From: Eulemur rufifrons
Lineage: Eukaryota > Chordata > Mammalia > Primates > Lemuridae
NCBI RefSeq assembly: GCF_041146395.1
Contig: NC_090989.1
Location: forward strand, 285,249,343-285,313,342
Length of the DNA stretch: 64,000 nucleotides
Direction of reading: 5' to 3'
Position 1 is the first letter of the stretch; every line of letters starts with the position of its first letter. This document shows, one piece after another, positions 25,684-37,655 of this stretch. The notes under the pieces are model-generated. The model had not been told where the DNA came from, searched no databases, and saw only the letters and a list, made by a program, of their open reading frames with translations. The translations under genes and the position numbers were made by a program.

Positions 25684-26075
25684 GCTGCACTCCCGACTTT
25701 TGGGCTGTTAAAAAATCACAATGTTAACATAGTTTTGCTCCTTTAATTTAGTTTCCATTGCACTGCTAAGCGCCTTTGTTAAATTTTGTATATTGATACT
25801 TTTTGTTGTTGTCAGCAGTTTTTTCTTCCTTTTCTTTGAATATAGAGCCATTAGGGTGAGAGAAGATTAAAAAGATACATTACAATTAAAATGTTAATGA
25901 AATCCGCATCATACAACTTTTGAAACCCTTTAGGCATTAATCTCGCTTGTGTCATGTCCATTAACTCCGGCTGTTCTTATTCCACACTGACCCCTGCTGA
26001 GAGATTTGTGCTATAATTGGATTTTTTTTTAATAAAAAAGAAAAAAAGCTTTTAAGAAAATAGAGGTTGAGTGGT
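25684..26075. promoter_or_regulatory. AT-rich island, candidate conserved enhancer
   Basis: About 390 bases of AT-rich, non-repeat-like sequence sit abruptly in GC-rich intron. It contains many TAAT/ATTA cores (taattta, catta, ttaatg, attaat) that fit homeodomain factors. No transposon phrase is recognised. Enhancer function is inference. Confidence 0.35.
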
Positions 26076-26639
26076 CGGCGTGGCTCCTAAATGAAGAGAA
26101 AGGAGAGTAGAGGAGTGTGACTTCCTCTGCAGGGCTTGGGCCACCGGAGTCCCCCTGCCCCCCCGTGCTGTGGATTAGCAGAGGCGGGTGTCCTGGGGGA
26201 GGTAGGAGAGGGGGTGCCAGGAGCCCCCCACCCAGGCTCGGAGACACATGGAGGCTCCTGGGGAGTTGATCCCCAAGGGTTCTGAGTTCTCAGAAGTCTG
26301 AGCCGCCTGGAAGTCGGGCAGGTACGGGGCGGTGGGGGGTGGGGGGGATTCCAGTGTGAGGGCTGGGGGGCGTGGGGAGGGGAGGCCCCTTCTCACCTTC
26401 CTAGGAGGTAACTCCGGGATGTCAGGCGGGAGTGGGCAGTAGGTGCTCCTCGAGGCCCCGACCCTGGCCGGAGTGATCTGTGTCCCTTGCTGGGCAGTGT
26501 CCTCGGGCAGGTGGGGGGAGCCTCTGGGCTGGGGGGCTTGGGGTCCCCCCGCTGGCCCTCTTGGGCCGCAGAGCTGCAGACATGACCATCGCGCTGGGGA
26601 GGCTGGTCAGGTGGTTGGCAGCAGGGCTGCGACAGACAG

Positions 26640-26815
26640 ATTTCATGTCTCCGTGTTTTTGCAACACCTTTCTATAAAGGGAAACATAATTTAAAATATG
26701 ATTACTTAGTGTTGTAACAGCCGCCTCAGCGCTCGGCGAGATGCAGATCATTATCAGAGGCTGATATTAACTTGCAAAGAATATTATGCAAATTGCCGGC
26801 TGTCTCCACCGGGAA
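26640..26815. promoter_or_regulatory. Candidate intronic enhancer with POU octamer
   Basis: A compact AT-rich block contains a perfect octamer ATGCAAAT at 26786-26793, preceded by 'gataattatca'-like motifs (cattatcagaggctgatatt). It does not resemble a known repeat. Octamers bind POU factors; use in vivo is inferred. Confidence 0.4.
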
Positions 26816-27932
26816 CCTTCTCCCAGGGCTCAGGCTGGCTGGCTCCCCTGGGGCTCTGCGGTCCCTCCGCGGTGACACTGGGCCTGGGTCTGCCTCCTCT
26901 TTGCCCACTCTCATCTGAGGCTGGGGAACCCCAGGAGCAGCAGGGCAAGGCCTGTCCCCAAGGCCCATCCACGATACTTCCAGGCAGGCTGGCGGGGACC
27001 CTGCCTGAGGTCTCGGTGCTGGTGGATGCCGGCTGTGGCAGTAACTGGACCTGGTTCCTCGTGAGCCCCAAGTGTTTGGTGGCCCCTGGGGAAGGGACCC
27101 GGTCACCTGGACCTGTCCCGGGCACAGCAGCTCGCCTTGCCTGCTGACCGTGTGGCTCTGCTGCTCCAGGGGCTCGGGCAGCTGTGGGGCTCGCTCGTGG
27201 CGTGACCACACACTCACACCGCACCTTTGGGGAGCAAGGCAGGGCGGGGCTGAGGATGGTGCCCCCCGCCCCCGTCAGCCCCTCCAGCCAGTCCTGATGT
27301 GGGGGTGTCACAGTCTTCCAGCTTGGAGATTCTTCCCGAATGCTCTGTCCTACTGTCACGAGGCCGACAGGGCAAGTTTAGAGCAGACGTGCCCCGACCC
27401 TGCAAAGCCAGAGAACCTGTGTGTGGTTCTCAGGAACAGCGTCTGCCTGGTGACCATAAAACCTCGCAGTTCTCCAAGGGCTGCTCTCCTCCAGTGTGGT
27501 GAAGCTGGTACCCCGGCCACAGGGCTCCTCCAGCTGTCGAGGCCAAGAGCAGAGACCTGCCCGGGGGTGCTGCCCGCCTGCCCCTGGGCTTGCTGTCCCT
27601 CGGGGCAGCTCGGACGAGGGAGGACAGGGTTTCGGGCCCCCAGAGGGATCTTGCGGTGCCATCCAGAGCGGTCCTCAACCGAGCAGCCACTGCCAGGTTT
27701 TGAGTAAGTGTCGTCTTGGGGTTTGAGCTGTTTTCCGCCATACTGCTGCGGGAACCTGGGGGCTGTCCCTGCCCTGTCCTGGAGGGTAGGTGGCCAGACA
27801 CACACAGCTGCCGCCGGGACAGACACCGGACAGGGCGTGAAGGTCCGGCGCAGGCTGGGAAGTGGGGAAGGAGCTTGGTTTTCAGGAGCAAAGCTGGGTG
27901 GGGGGTCGTGGGACAGAAATGGGGCCATTGGT

Positions 27933-27959
27933 GGAGGAGGAGGAGGAGGAGGAGGAGGG
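27933..27959 (+). repeat. (GGA)n simple repeat
   Basis: Nine GGA triplets in a row. It is the second such tract in the window after 3422-3444. Confidence 0.9.
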
Positions 27960-28142
27960 TTTTCCTAGGAGTTGGTGTCGTCTGCGGTTATGTAAATTTG
28001 GGGACAGGAGAGGCAGGATTTGTGTTAATTATTGTAACCCAGTTTAGGCGGTGAGTCCATGTCACATGAAGTGGCCTGGAAAGACGGCGTGTGGGTCACA
28101 GTGGAGCCTGGGGGTGTGGCTGGTGCTGGGTCTGGCACGTTA

Positions 28143-28445
<303 letters not shown>

Positions 28446-29149
28446 TTACCTGGCTGGAGAGTGCAGCGTCAGCGGGGTGGGCCCTTTCTCCACCCCTGGG
28501 GGGAAGTGGCAGGGGTTGGCCTCTCCTGGTGGGCGAGCAGGGTCCTGTGTTTCTCTTCCTCCTGCCCCATCCCAGCTGCCCAGGCCAAGTGGGCCAACAC
28601 TGTGTAGATGGCCTGCCCAGCGGGAGGACGAAAGCCCGTGGCTGCCCAGGTGGTGGGGGCTGCCTGACTCCTAGTAATGAAGGAAAATGCAGAGCGCCCC
28701 CACCCCTCGGCACCCTGGGCATTGCCCAGCTGTCTGCACGGAGGCCTTGGGGTGTTTGGAGGGGCTGCTCATCTCGTCCCCGCTGCGTGGCCTGGGGTTT
28801 CTCTCGAGGGAGGCGGGCACCACGCTTGCTGCACAGAAGGCCCCTCGGGGGCTCCTGGCCACGTGCAGGGAACCATTTCCGCAGGTTTTTAGAAATCTGA
28901 CCAGGGATTCCCCAGGAGTGGCCCCTTCTCCAGGAGTCAGACAGGGGGTCTTGGTTTTCTCCAGCCGAGGCGGACAGTCCCGGCTGGTGCCCTGTCTTCA
29001 GCAGGGCCGTGGCCTCGGCTTCTTGGCTCTGGTGACCCTTGTCCCAGGCCTTGTGCCCACAGCAAGTTCGGGGTTAAGGAGGCCCCGGCCCAGCCCACCC
29101 CACCTGGGTGCTCAGCATTGGCAGGTGGGGCCTTTGGTTCCGGTGGATA

Positions 29150-29275
29150 AGAAAAAAGTAAAAGATTAGAATCATTAAACTTACAGAGAAATAGCACATT
29201 CCATATGAGGAACATTTTCCCAAGCAATCCGAGAGTAAATTTTCTGTGTGGTTCAGCGTGTCTCATTCAAGTGAG
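29150..29275. promoter_or_regulatory. Candidate conserved non-coding element
   Basis: About 125 bases of AT-rich, non-repeat-like sequence. It contains 'aatcattaaac' and a TEAD-like 'acattccatatg'. GC-rich DNA flanks it on both sides. Function is inferred. Confidence 0.3.
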
Positions 29276-29399
29276 GGCTGCCTGCCACGCCCGTCCCGTA
29301 CCCGGCGGTCACTGACGGCCCCACCGAGCACACCTGGCCGCCGGCAGCTTCTCCCCGGGCCTTCATAGCGAGGTCGCCTTGTAGGGCCCATGGTCCAGT

Positions 29400-30160
29400 T
29401 ACTTCCTGGCTCTCTATTTCAAATTTAAAACTTCAAAAACTTTCTGATTAATTGTACATAAAATTTACCGTTTTAAGTATTTTTGTGTCATTATGTACAT
29501 TCACATTGTAGCCATCACCGCTATCCACCTCCATAGTTCTTTTCATCTTCCTAAACGGAAACTCTGTCCCCACTAAACACTAACTCCCCATCCCCCCCCC
29601 TCAGCCCCGGCAACCTCCCTTCTTGTGTCGGTCTCTGTGGATTTAATGACTCTAGGGACCTCGTGTTAGGCGGATCATGTAGGATCTGTCTTTTTGTGAC
29701 TGGTTTATTTCATTCCATAGAATGTCCTTAGGGTTCATCCAGGTTGGTCTCGCTCTGTCCCCCAGGCTGGAGAGCAGTGGTGCAGTCACAGCCCACTGCC
29801 GCCTCCAACTCCTGGTCCCAGGCAGTCCTCCTGCCTCAGCCTCCCGAGTAGCTGGGACTACAGACACAAGCCAGACCAATTTTTAAATTTATCTAGAGAT
29901 GGGGTCTTGCAGTGTTGCCCAGGCTGGTCTCAAACTCCTGGCCTCAAGCAATCCTCCTGCCTTAGCCCCCTAAAGTGTTGGGATTGCAGGTGCGAGCCAC
30001 CGCGCCCAGCCCGTTACTTCTTAAGGCTGGATGACATTCCACTGTCCATATTAGTGTTTACACCCGTTTGTTTATCTGTTCGTCCATCGACAGACACTGG
30101 GCTGCCTCCAGCCCATGGCTGCTGTGCAGCTGCTGTGAACGTGTGTCTGTTGGAGTCTTG
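29400..30160 (-). mobile_element. LINE-1 (L1M-type) 3' UTR fragment, split by an Alu
   Basis: The text 'cacattgtagccatcaccgctatccacctccatagttcttttcatc', then 'tgtgactggtttatttcattcc', and after the Alu 'aaggctggatgacattccactgt ... catcgacagacactgggctg', reads as the reverse complement of the familiar old L1 3' UTR. The Alu at 29744-30011 splits it. Confidence 0.75.
29744..30011 (-). mobile_element. Alu, antisense, without A-tail
   Basis: Both arms are present in reverse orientation, ending 'gagccaccgcgcccagcc'. The T-rich head expected at 29744 is missing: the element starts directly at 'ggtctcgctctgtccccc'. It lies inside an L1 fragment. Confidence 0.85.
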
Positions 30161-31376
30161 TGTCTTCAGACTCCTTCATCTGGAATGTTCTGTGGTCTTT
30201 CCTCGGCTTTCATGACCCTGACTCTGGGGTCCAGGCCAGTTTGACAGGATGCCCCCTGATTTGGGTGTGGCTGTGTGTATCACTTGTGATACACACAGTC
30301 TTGCATCTTGGGTGGGGACACCACAGATGGGTTGCTGCGTCCTTGGGCATTGTTCCCATCACCCGGAGATGGGACGTTGCAAATTTTGCTTCCAGTCACT
30401 TGGGGGAAATGTCTGTCTGATGCATGAGTTTCCAAGGCAACCCTCGAGTAATTGGGCTTTGGGTTAAGGCATGGGGCGTGTGCGGGGCAGGGCTGGACAT
30501 GGGGGTGGGGGGGTGTGCATGAAGGACTTGGGTCTTGGGCGGGGAACAGGGTCATGGCAGAATCAGCTGCTCCTGGAAGGCAGGTCTTGTCCTGGCTGGA
30601 AGGGGCTGGGTCCCTCAGGTGTCCCTGGAGCCACAGTGAGTGAGTGACGCTCCCTCGGCGAGAAGCCATGAGCTGTGCCGGGCTGGTGGTGCTGCCTGTG
30701 CAGGTACAGGAGTTGGGGGTGCACCTAAGCCTGTGGCCCCCAACTCCCAGGGAGGAGGAAGGAGACTGCCTGGGGCAGTGTCCCTGAGACCCCTCAGAGC
30801 TGTGGTCAAGCTTGGTGTCGGCCAGGACAGGGCGGTGTGTCCTGGGCTGGAGGTTAACACAGCGGGAAGTTACTCTCGCACCTTTCTGGAGGCTGGAAAT
30901 TCGAGGAAAAGTCACGAGGTTTCCATGGAAGTGCTGGGAAGACCCTCTGCTCTTGTGAAGTTCCCGTCTCGATGGGAGAATTTCCTGGCAGCTCGCGTGT
31001 CCGGGGAGGTGGGGGGAGGTGATTGCAGCCGCGAGACACAGCGGGTCCCTCTTGCTCTGGAATCTGACGGACTGAGACAGGTCCTGGTCACCAGGGACCC
31101 TCCAGGGCGGTGAAATGGACAAAGGTACCATCCGCAGCTCACGGACACCGGTGTCTGTCTGTCCCGTGGAGAGAGAGGCGGCCGACTCCCAGTGGGCGAA
31201 GTCGCCCAGGCGAGAGGGGAGGGCCGAGGTGCTGGTGGCCTGAAGGGGCCCCTGTGGGGGTCCGCAGGACGGGGTCAATGCCGGCAGGGGAGCCTAGTCA
31301 GTCGGTGGCCGTGGGGCAAAGGGTCTCCGCTGGCCCAGTGGCACCTGCTGCGATGCGCTGGCTCCTTTCGTGTTGC

Positions 31377-31394
31377 GGGGGGGGGGGGGGGGGG
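31377..31394 (+). repeat. G18 homopolymer
   Basis: Eighteen consecutive G residues, the longest mononucleotide G run in the window. Confidence 0.9.
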
Positions 31395-31784
31395 ACCCTG
31401 TCCGGTGCGTTGCGGACGCCACCGCCACCCTCTGAGGCGAGTTCACAGTCGGCCGAGCCCTGTGCCTGCCTGCATGGGCCCCTCGCAGGCATGGGGTGGG
31501 GGAGGTGAACCGGGGCAGCCCACGGGCCAGGCCACCGAGCAGGTAGGGGCAGAGCTGGACTTGCACTTGGGTGGCCTGGCCCCTAGGCTGTGCTGGATCT
31601 GAGGCCTCCCCTCCACTGGGCCCCTGGTGCACGACCACACCCGCTGGCCCTGGGAGAGGCCAGAGGCAGGTGGAGCGGGGCCTCTCCTCCTCCTCGGGGT
31701 CCTGCTCCAGTGATGAGCTGGCCCAGAGCCTCTGGTGAGTCACGTCAGGGCCGAGGGTCTTTGGAGAGTGTCTCATACCCCCGG

Positions 31785-31885
31785 CCCCCCATATTGTGGA
31801 AGAGGAAACAAAGGCCGGGAGGGGTCAGTGGACCCCACGCTCAGAGCAGAGCGGTCTTTGTAGCAGAGCTGGGTGTCGCGACAGC
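31785..31885 (-). repeat. MIR-like fragment
   Basis: The text 'ccccatattgtggaagaggaaacaaaggccggg ... agcagagctgggtgtcg' follows the reverse-complement MIR core. Diverged. Confidence 0.45.
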
Positions 31886-32194
31886 TCCACCCGTGATGTC
31901 TTCCTGGTTCTGCCAGTGTCTGGAGTCCGAGGGAGCTGCCCTGGGGGGCCGTGCAAAGGCAGCGGGAGCCCGCAGCCAGTGGGGTGGGGCCGGCTACCAG
32001 CCTGCCCTCGCCCTGGTATCGCCCAGTTACCTGGGCCAGGTGCCGTCCAGGTGGGGGAGCTTGGCTGGGGCCAGGTGCTGCCACGGCGGGGTTGGGACGG
32101 CTCCTCCAGGGACCAGCAAGAGGAGGCCGTGTGTCCCTAGGGCCGGGGCCACCCCGCTCGGGCTCTCGGGTCTTCCTCGAGGCTGTGGTCTTCC

Positions 32195-32305
32195 TCACTG
32201 TCACTGCACTTTCGTCGTAATTACAGCCGGAGGAGCAGCTGAGAGGGCCTTTCAGAGCTTTGGCAGCTGTGATTACAGACACTGATTCCCCAGAAACGTC
32301 CGGGG
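32195..32305. promoter_or_regulatory. Candidate non-coding element with homeodomain cores
   Basis: Contains 'cgtaattacagcc' and 'gctgtgattacagac', two spaced ATTA-type sites around a CAGCTG E-box, in otherwise GC-rich intron. Not recognised as a repeat. Function is inferred. Confidence 0.3.
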
Positions 32306-34219
32306 GGAATTCTGTTGCAGCCCGAGGTGGAAGCAGACGCCGGGCACTGCCTCCCAGGCACCCTTGCGTGGAGGGCTGGCCTGCGTGCCCAGGGTCCTGG
32401 CGGGGTCGTGCACAGGAGCAGGAGCCCTGCCCGTGCGCAAGGCCAGGCCGGCTGGAGAACTCAGGTGGCCTGTCCCCTCGGCTGGGCTGCCCTCCCTGGG
32501 GTGGTGTGCGCACTTCGTTCCCTTAACTCTGAGGCCAGGCCCGCCTGCCACCTCCCCCTGCCCTGCGGAGCCCCTGGGTGCTGGTCAGGCTGTGTCCACC
32601 CGGCTCTTTCCCGGGTTTCTAGTGCCTGGGGGGCTGGAGAGTCCCCAGGTGTCCCCCCAGGTTCCCCGTTTGGCACGGCCTCTTTGGTTCCAGAATGTAG
32701 GGACACCTTTCCCCCATGGCTGTTTTCAGTCCTTGCCCTGGGCCAAGGTTTTCTCCCTGGTAAAAGCTTCCCCTCTGTCCCCACGTTAATCCTAGTGTGT
32801 CCGGGGAGGAGGGCGTGGAAGTGGCTCCCCCAGGGACGGGGCCCAGCTGGTCTGAGCTGGTGACTCTTGCAGGCTGACTCGGGCCACCTGCTGTTTCCTC
32901 TCCCCGTGTCCCCCGCGGGGACTATGCTGGGGTTTGAGCGTGAGCCGCAGCCCCCCTTCCCCACATGTCCGGAGAGAGGGATCCCCACACTGGTCCACAG
33001 CAAGGTCCACACCCCGCTGCCCCGGGTCAGCTGAGAGCACCTCAGAGCATCCTTTGTGGGCTAGTTCTGTGCGTCTGCAGGGCGGGGGCTGCTGCGCTGG
33101 GGGTAGAGTTGGCCACACTCTTAAGACCCCGCTGCAGTGGGCTGCACTGTGGGTTTCCTGGAACCCGGCTGGGTTTCCATGGCGGCGGCAGGGCACCCCG
33201 GGGGCAGCAAGGGGCCGGCTCAGGAGGCCGGAGCAAGAGGTGGGCGTGGTGTGGCTGCAGGGCCCTGCAGGAGGCCCCTGTGGGTGAGGTTTTGGCTTCT
33301 GCAGGGCACAGCGATGTGTGTGGGGGACGTGGTGGGAGGGGTCCCGCCCACCCGCCCCAGGCAGTGCCTGAATGTGGCTCTCCTGGCCCCCTTGCCCTGG
33401 CCCAGGACAGCGACCAGGCCCCGAAGCTCTCCCGGGGAAACCGGCAGGCGGGGCTGGGGTCTGTCCCCGGGGCCTTGGGGCCCTGGATTTTGGAGGGGCC
33501 ACTCCGTGGGTGCCGAGCTTCGAGACTTCGGTGACTTCCCTGTCCTAGGAGAGGACGGGGACCCTCTTGCTCTGCAGCCTCACTCCAGGGCTCTGGTGAC
33601 CCTGGCTGGCACCCAGGGGCTGCTGGTGACGACAGGTGCCCTGGAAAGAGCTCTGAGGGGCAAGGGAGGGTCTGGGGGCCTCAGGCCTTGCTCCCACCTC
33701 AGCCGAGGATCCCAGTGGCTCTTCTCCCCTGTGAGTCAGCCTGGACCTCATGTCGTCCTTGGCGGCCACGGGGGGCCCAGGACTGCAGGTGGGGTGCGGC
33801 TGGCCTCCCGCCGGGGTCTGCAGAGGACTGTCAGGGCTGTTGGCCCCCGCAGTGCCTGCAGGAAGTGTCCCTGCCTGGAAGCCAAAGGGTGGCGCCTGCT
33901 GTGCCAGGCCAGGCAGGTAGCCGGGTGCCAGCCAGACCTGGAGGGACTCCTGCCCCTCCCTGCCCACGTGTGGGACCCAGGCAAGTGGCCTACCTTGGGG
34001 GGATGCCCCCTGTGGCCCCCTCATTCTTCCCTGAGCCCCATCCCCCCAGCCCTCTTGGTGGGAGCTCGAGATTTTACCCGCCCAGGACGGGACGTGCAGA
34101 AGTAGCTTTCAGGTTCTGTGCCCGAAACTAATATAGTGGCACTTTTTTTCTAAAGCCATGATTGAAGTCAAATTAACATATTTACCTTCAGTGCTCCCAC
34201 GGGAACTGTTAGGGAATCA

Positions 34220-34258
34220 GAGAGGTGCGCGGCTGCACGAGAGGTGCGCGGCTGCACG
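34220..34258 (+). repeat. Tandem duplication of a 19-bp unit
   Basis: The unit agaggtgcgcggctgcacg occurs twice head to tail (34221-34239 and 34240-34258) without mismatch. A perfect copy suggests a recent duplication. Confidence 0.9.
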
Positions 34259-35012
34259 TACAGGTGACAGTGACAAGACTGCTCCCTGTGGGGATGAGCA
34301 CTCGCTCCTGAGCCTCCCCTCGGTGTCCTCGCGACTCACAGGGTCACCTGGACGAGGGCAGGGAGGCCAGGGCCACGCCGTGGGTGCGGGGACCAGGGCA
34401 TGGCAGTGGCTGTGCCACCCACCCACGATGGTAGCCCCTCCTGAGGCCTCAGCCCAGCGTGGCTGACCCCGGGCCTGTATCTGTCCCCGGCTGCTCCCAC
34501 GCCGCCCTCTCTGTCCCTGTCGTCCACGTGCCCTCACGGGCCTGGGGAGCACCGTCCCTGGCGTCTGTCTGTGGCTCCAGGGGCCGGTGACCGAGTGACT
34601 TCCCAGCTCAGCCTCGGGGTCCTCGCCACACGGCAAGGTGATGGCGTTTCTCCTGAGCGTGTCTTAAGGATTAAGCAGAGAGACCCCTGCAGGAGCCTGG
34701 GCGGGGGTCCTGGGCCCCCTGGTTGGGGGAGTGCGACCCTGGGCCGTGGGGATGAAGGGTCTTTGAGCGATGTCTTGTCCACCCGCCACTGTTGTTTTTT
34801 TTAAACTTGTGCATGGACTGTTTAGAGACAGTGCTGAGAACTTTATGATTAAAAGACGAAGATTAGGTTGATACTATTTACCCAATCTTCCTCTTTAAAA
34901 GCCCACTTTCGTGCACTGAAGTGCTCGCCAGTATCCATCACTGATCCGTTACTCAGTTTCAAACTACTTTCACTTGCCTTTTATTACCTTGTAAGTGGGT
35001 ATTTTAAGCACA

Positions 35013-35202
35013 CTTTTTTTTTTTTAAGAAGCAGGGTCTCCCCCTGTCACCCAGGCAGGAGTGCAGTGGCGCAATCACAGGTCACTGCAGCCTCCGACTC
35101 CTGGGCTCCTCCTCCTGCCTCAGTCTCCCGAGTCCAAAGTGATCCTCCCACCTCGGCCTCCCAAAGTGCTGGGATCACAGGCGTGAGCCACCGCGCCCGG
35201 CC
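35013..35202 (-). mobile_element. Alu, antisense, internally deleted
   Basis: A T12 head is followed by antisense Alu text, and the middle is missing (the 'cccgagt' of one arm joins 'ccaaagtgatcctcccacc' of the other). It ends 'gagccaccgcgcccggcc'. No target-site duplication is seen. Confidence 0.85.
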
Positions 35203-35444
35203 ACCTCCTCCTCTTTGAGTTTCCCTGTTCTTGATTTGTAGAGTTTATAGAATCCGTCAACGCTGCGCACCTCGTGAACCCTCTGTCCCGGCCTGTCTTC
35301 TGAACCCCGTGTTTGGTGACGTAGGGGAGCAACAGCATCCTTGTGGTCAGCGCTGTTGGTGTGTTTCTCATGTGTCGCGAAGCTTTATTCTTTGAACTTT
35401 CGCATGCAGGTCTGATCAAAGCATGACTTTTAAGAACTTTTTTT

Positions 35445-35810
35445 ATTGTAGTAAAATACACACAACAGAAAATTTACCATTTTAACCATTTTCAAGGGTG
35501 CAGTTCAGTGGCATTAAGTACATTCACATTGTTGTGCAACCATCACCTCTGTCTGTTTTCAGAAGTTTTCGTCACCCCAGGCCGACACTCTGTCCCCATT
35601 AAACAGTAGCTCCCCTCCCCCTCCGCCCCGCGCCCGTCCTACTTCCTGTCTGTGGGTTCCTGGTCGCAGGTCTCTCCTGCCGGGGAGTCCCAGTGTCTGG
35701 CTCCTGTCTGGCGTCCCTCACTCCGCATCACCCATGTTGTGGGATGTGTCACAACTTCATCCCTCTCTGTGCTGGGTAACGTCCCATGCCAGAGATGGGA
35801 AAACCGGCCA
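35445..35810 (-). mobile_element. LINE-1 (L1M-type) 3' UTR fragment
   Basis: The text 'attgtagtaaaatacacacaacagaaaatttaccattttaaccattttcaagggtgcagttcagtgg' onwards is the reverse complement of the same old L1 3' UTR seen at 29400. It fades out near 35810. Confidence 0.7.
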
Positions 35811-37229
35811 AAGGACATTGAGGAACTGAGTGTTTTCAGTCCTTGAGGGACGAGCGTTGGGCTGCGCGGTTGTTCAGTTAGTTACAAAATCGCTCAGCGT
35901 CCCGCAGGCCAGAGCGCCACGCCCTTTGGGGCTCTCTCTGCTCCTGGACTGAGATCATTTGTCCGTCCCGGGCCCACGTCCGAGAGTTACCACGTCACCC
36001 AGTCTGGGTGTGATTGAACTAGACGGCCAGTCAGACAGGAGCGCGTCCCCTGGCCAGCGAGCCAGCGCGGGTGACCTGCCCTGGCAGCCACCGGGCACGT
36101 GGGCGTCGCTTGCTCTAGTTCCAGGTTTTGATAACTGCTCTTAGCAGCCTCTTTGTGATCACAGTAACCCCACATGCAGCTCGGAGAAGCGGGTGCCACT
36201 GGGTCTGTCCGGCTGGTCTCGGGGCGGTGGGAGGAGCGGGGGCCGCGTGGCCCTGGGAGAGCGAGAGCCACTCCCCGCGTCTCACCAGGAGGCTCGGATC
36301 CCGGTCCCAACGGCCTGTCTTACTCCAGAGTGACGCTGTGGCTCTTCTCGCTCTTCTGTCCCAGGCTGAGGGTCCCCAACCCAGGGCATCCCTATCTGGG
36401 AACAGACGACTTACTCTGGGGGGCGGCAGTCAGGGTGTCCCCTGTGGTGACATAAAGGGCAGGTTCTTGCCGGACCACTGCACACAGCCACACTGCCTTG
36501 ACAGGTAAGGAGGCCCTGAATCGTGTTGGTTTCTGAATTTCGAGGCCACTCGTCCCCATTCACAGGCGGGACACAGGTTTCTGTGATCGACTGGGGCCCC
36601 TGGATACGCCGAGATGCTTGGATATAAAATCCGACTTTCCCTGTTCACGCATTTCCCGCTCGGGGCAGCAGAACCGGCATCGTCAAAGAGCCGGGTCCGG
36701 GATTCAGGTGGCCTCACCAAGCCTGAGAACGGGCCTGGTTTCAGCCTGTCTGTTCCCTGAAGGGACAATCTGTTATTTTAAATCATCTTAGAAATCAGTA
36801 ACTCCTTTACCAGGAACCTCAACTGCTTCAGGAATGAAGACCTTTTAATTTAAGTGGTCGGGCACCGTCGGTCCTCCAGGGAGGGTCGGCTTCCAGGGCA
36901 GACGGCAGAGGACAGGGCTTGCCGCCCACTCGGGTTCCAGCCGGCCACGTGCTCTGGGACCGGCTGTCGCTGTGGCAGCAGCAGGACAAATTCTACTCGT
37001 AGGTGAGTGTGATGGGGCCGAGAAGGGTTCATAAGCTCCTCTGAAACAGCCACAACCACACCCATCAAAATGGAGCAAATTTTGCCAAAACTTTAACTCG
37101 TGTGGCTTCTTGTCAGACTCCTTATTTACAGGTATTATAAACCATGGAAATAAAGGTCACTTTCTGCAAACTTTCTCTAATTTTCCACATATCCATTTGA
37201 ATCTTTTTAAAAAAATTTTTTAAATTGAA

Positions 37230-37378
37230 TTTTTTTAAAGACAGGGTCTTACCCTGTTGCCCAGGCTGGAGTGCAGTGGGAGCGTCACAGCTCACTGCAG
37301 CCTCCAACCCCTGGCCCAAGCGATCCTCCCGCCTTGGCCTCCCGAGTAGCTGGGACTACAGCTGCCACCAGGCCTGGC
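37230..37378 (-). mobile_element. Alu left-monomer fragment, antisense
   Basis: A T-rich head and 'agacagggtcttaccctgttgcccaggctggagtgcag' run to 'gccaccaggcctggc'. Only one arm is present (free monomer or truncated Alu). Confidence 0.75.
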
Positions 37379-37655
37379 GACTCCTGTCTTCTGTTTTCTT
37401 GGTGTGCCAGACTGACCATGCATTTTGCTGTAAGTCGAAACACCTCTTTTCCCCTTGATGAGCAGAACTACATGTGGTAGACTTTGATCCACAGTCCACT
37501 GTGTTCCCCATGGGGTTAACTGTAACCTTTTAGCTGCTGTCACTCACAAGGGGACTAAAGGTTACAAGAGACAGAGACCTGCTTGTCTCAAGCAGGGTTT
37601 GAGCCCATCAGGCAAACCAAGAGCACACTTGACCTGAGCCCTCCAACACCGACGA

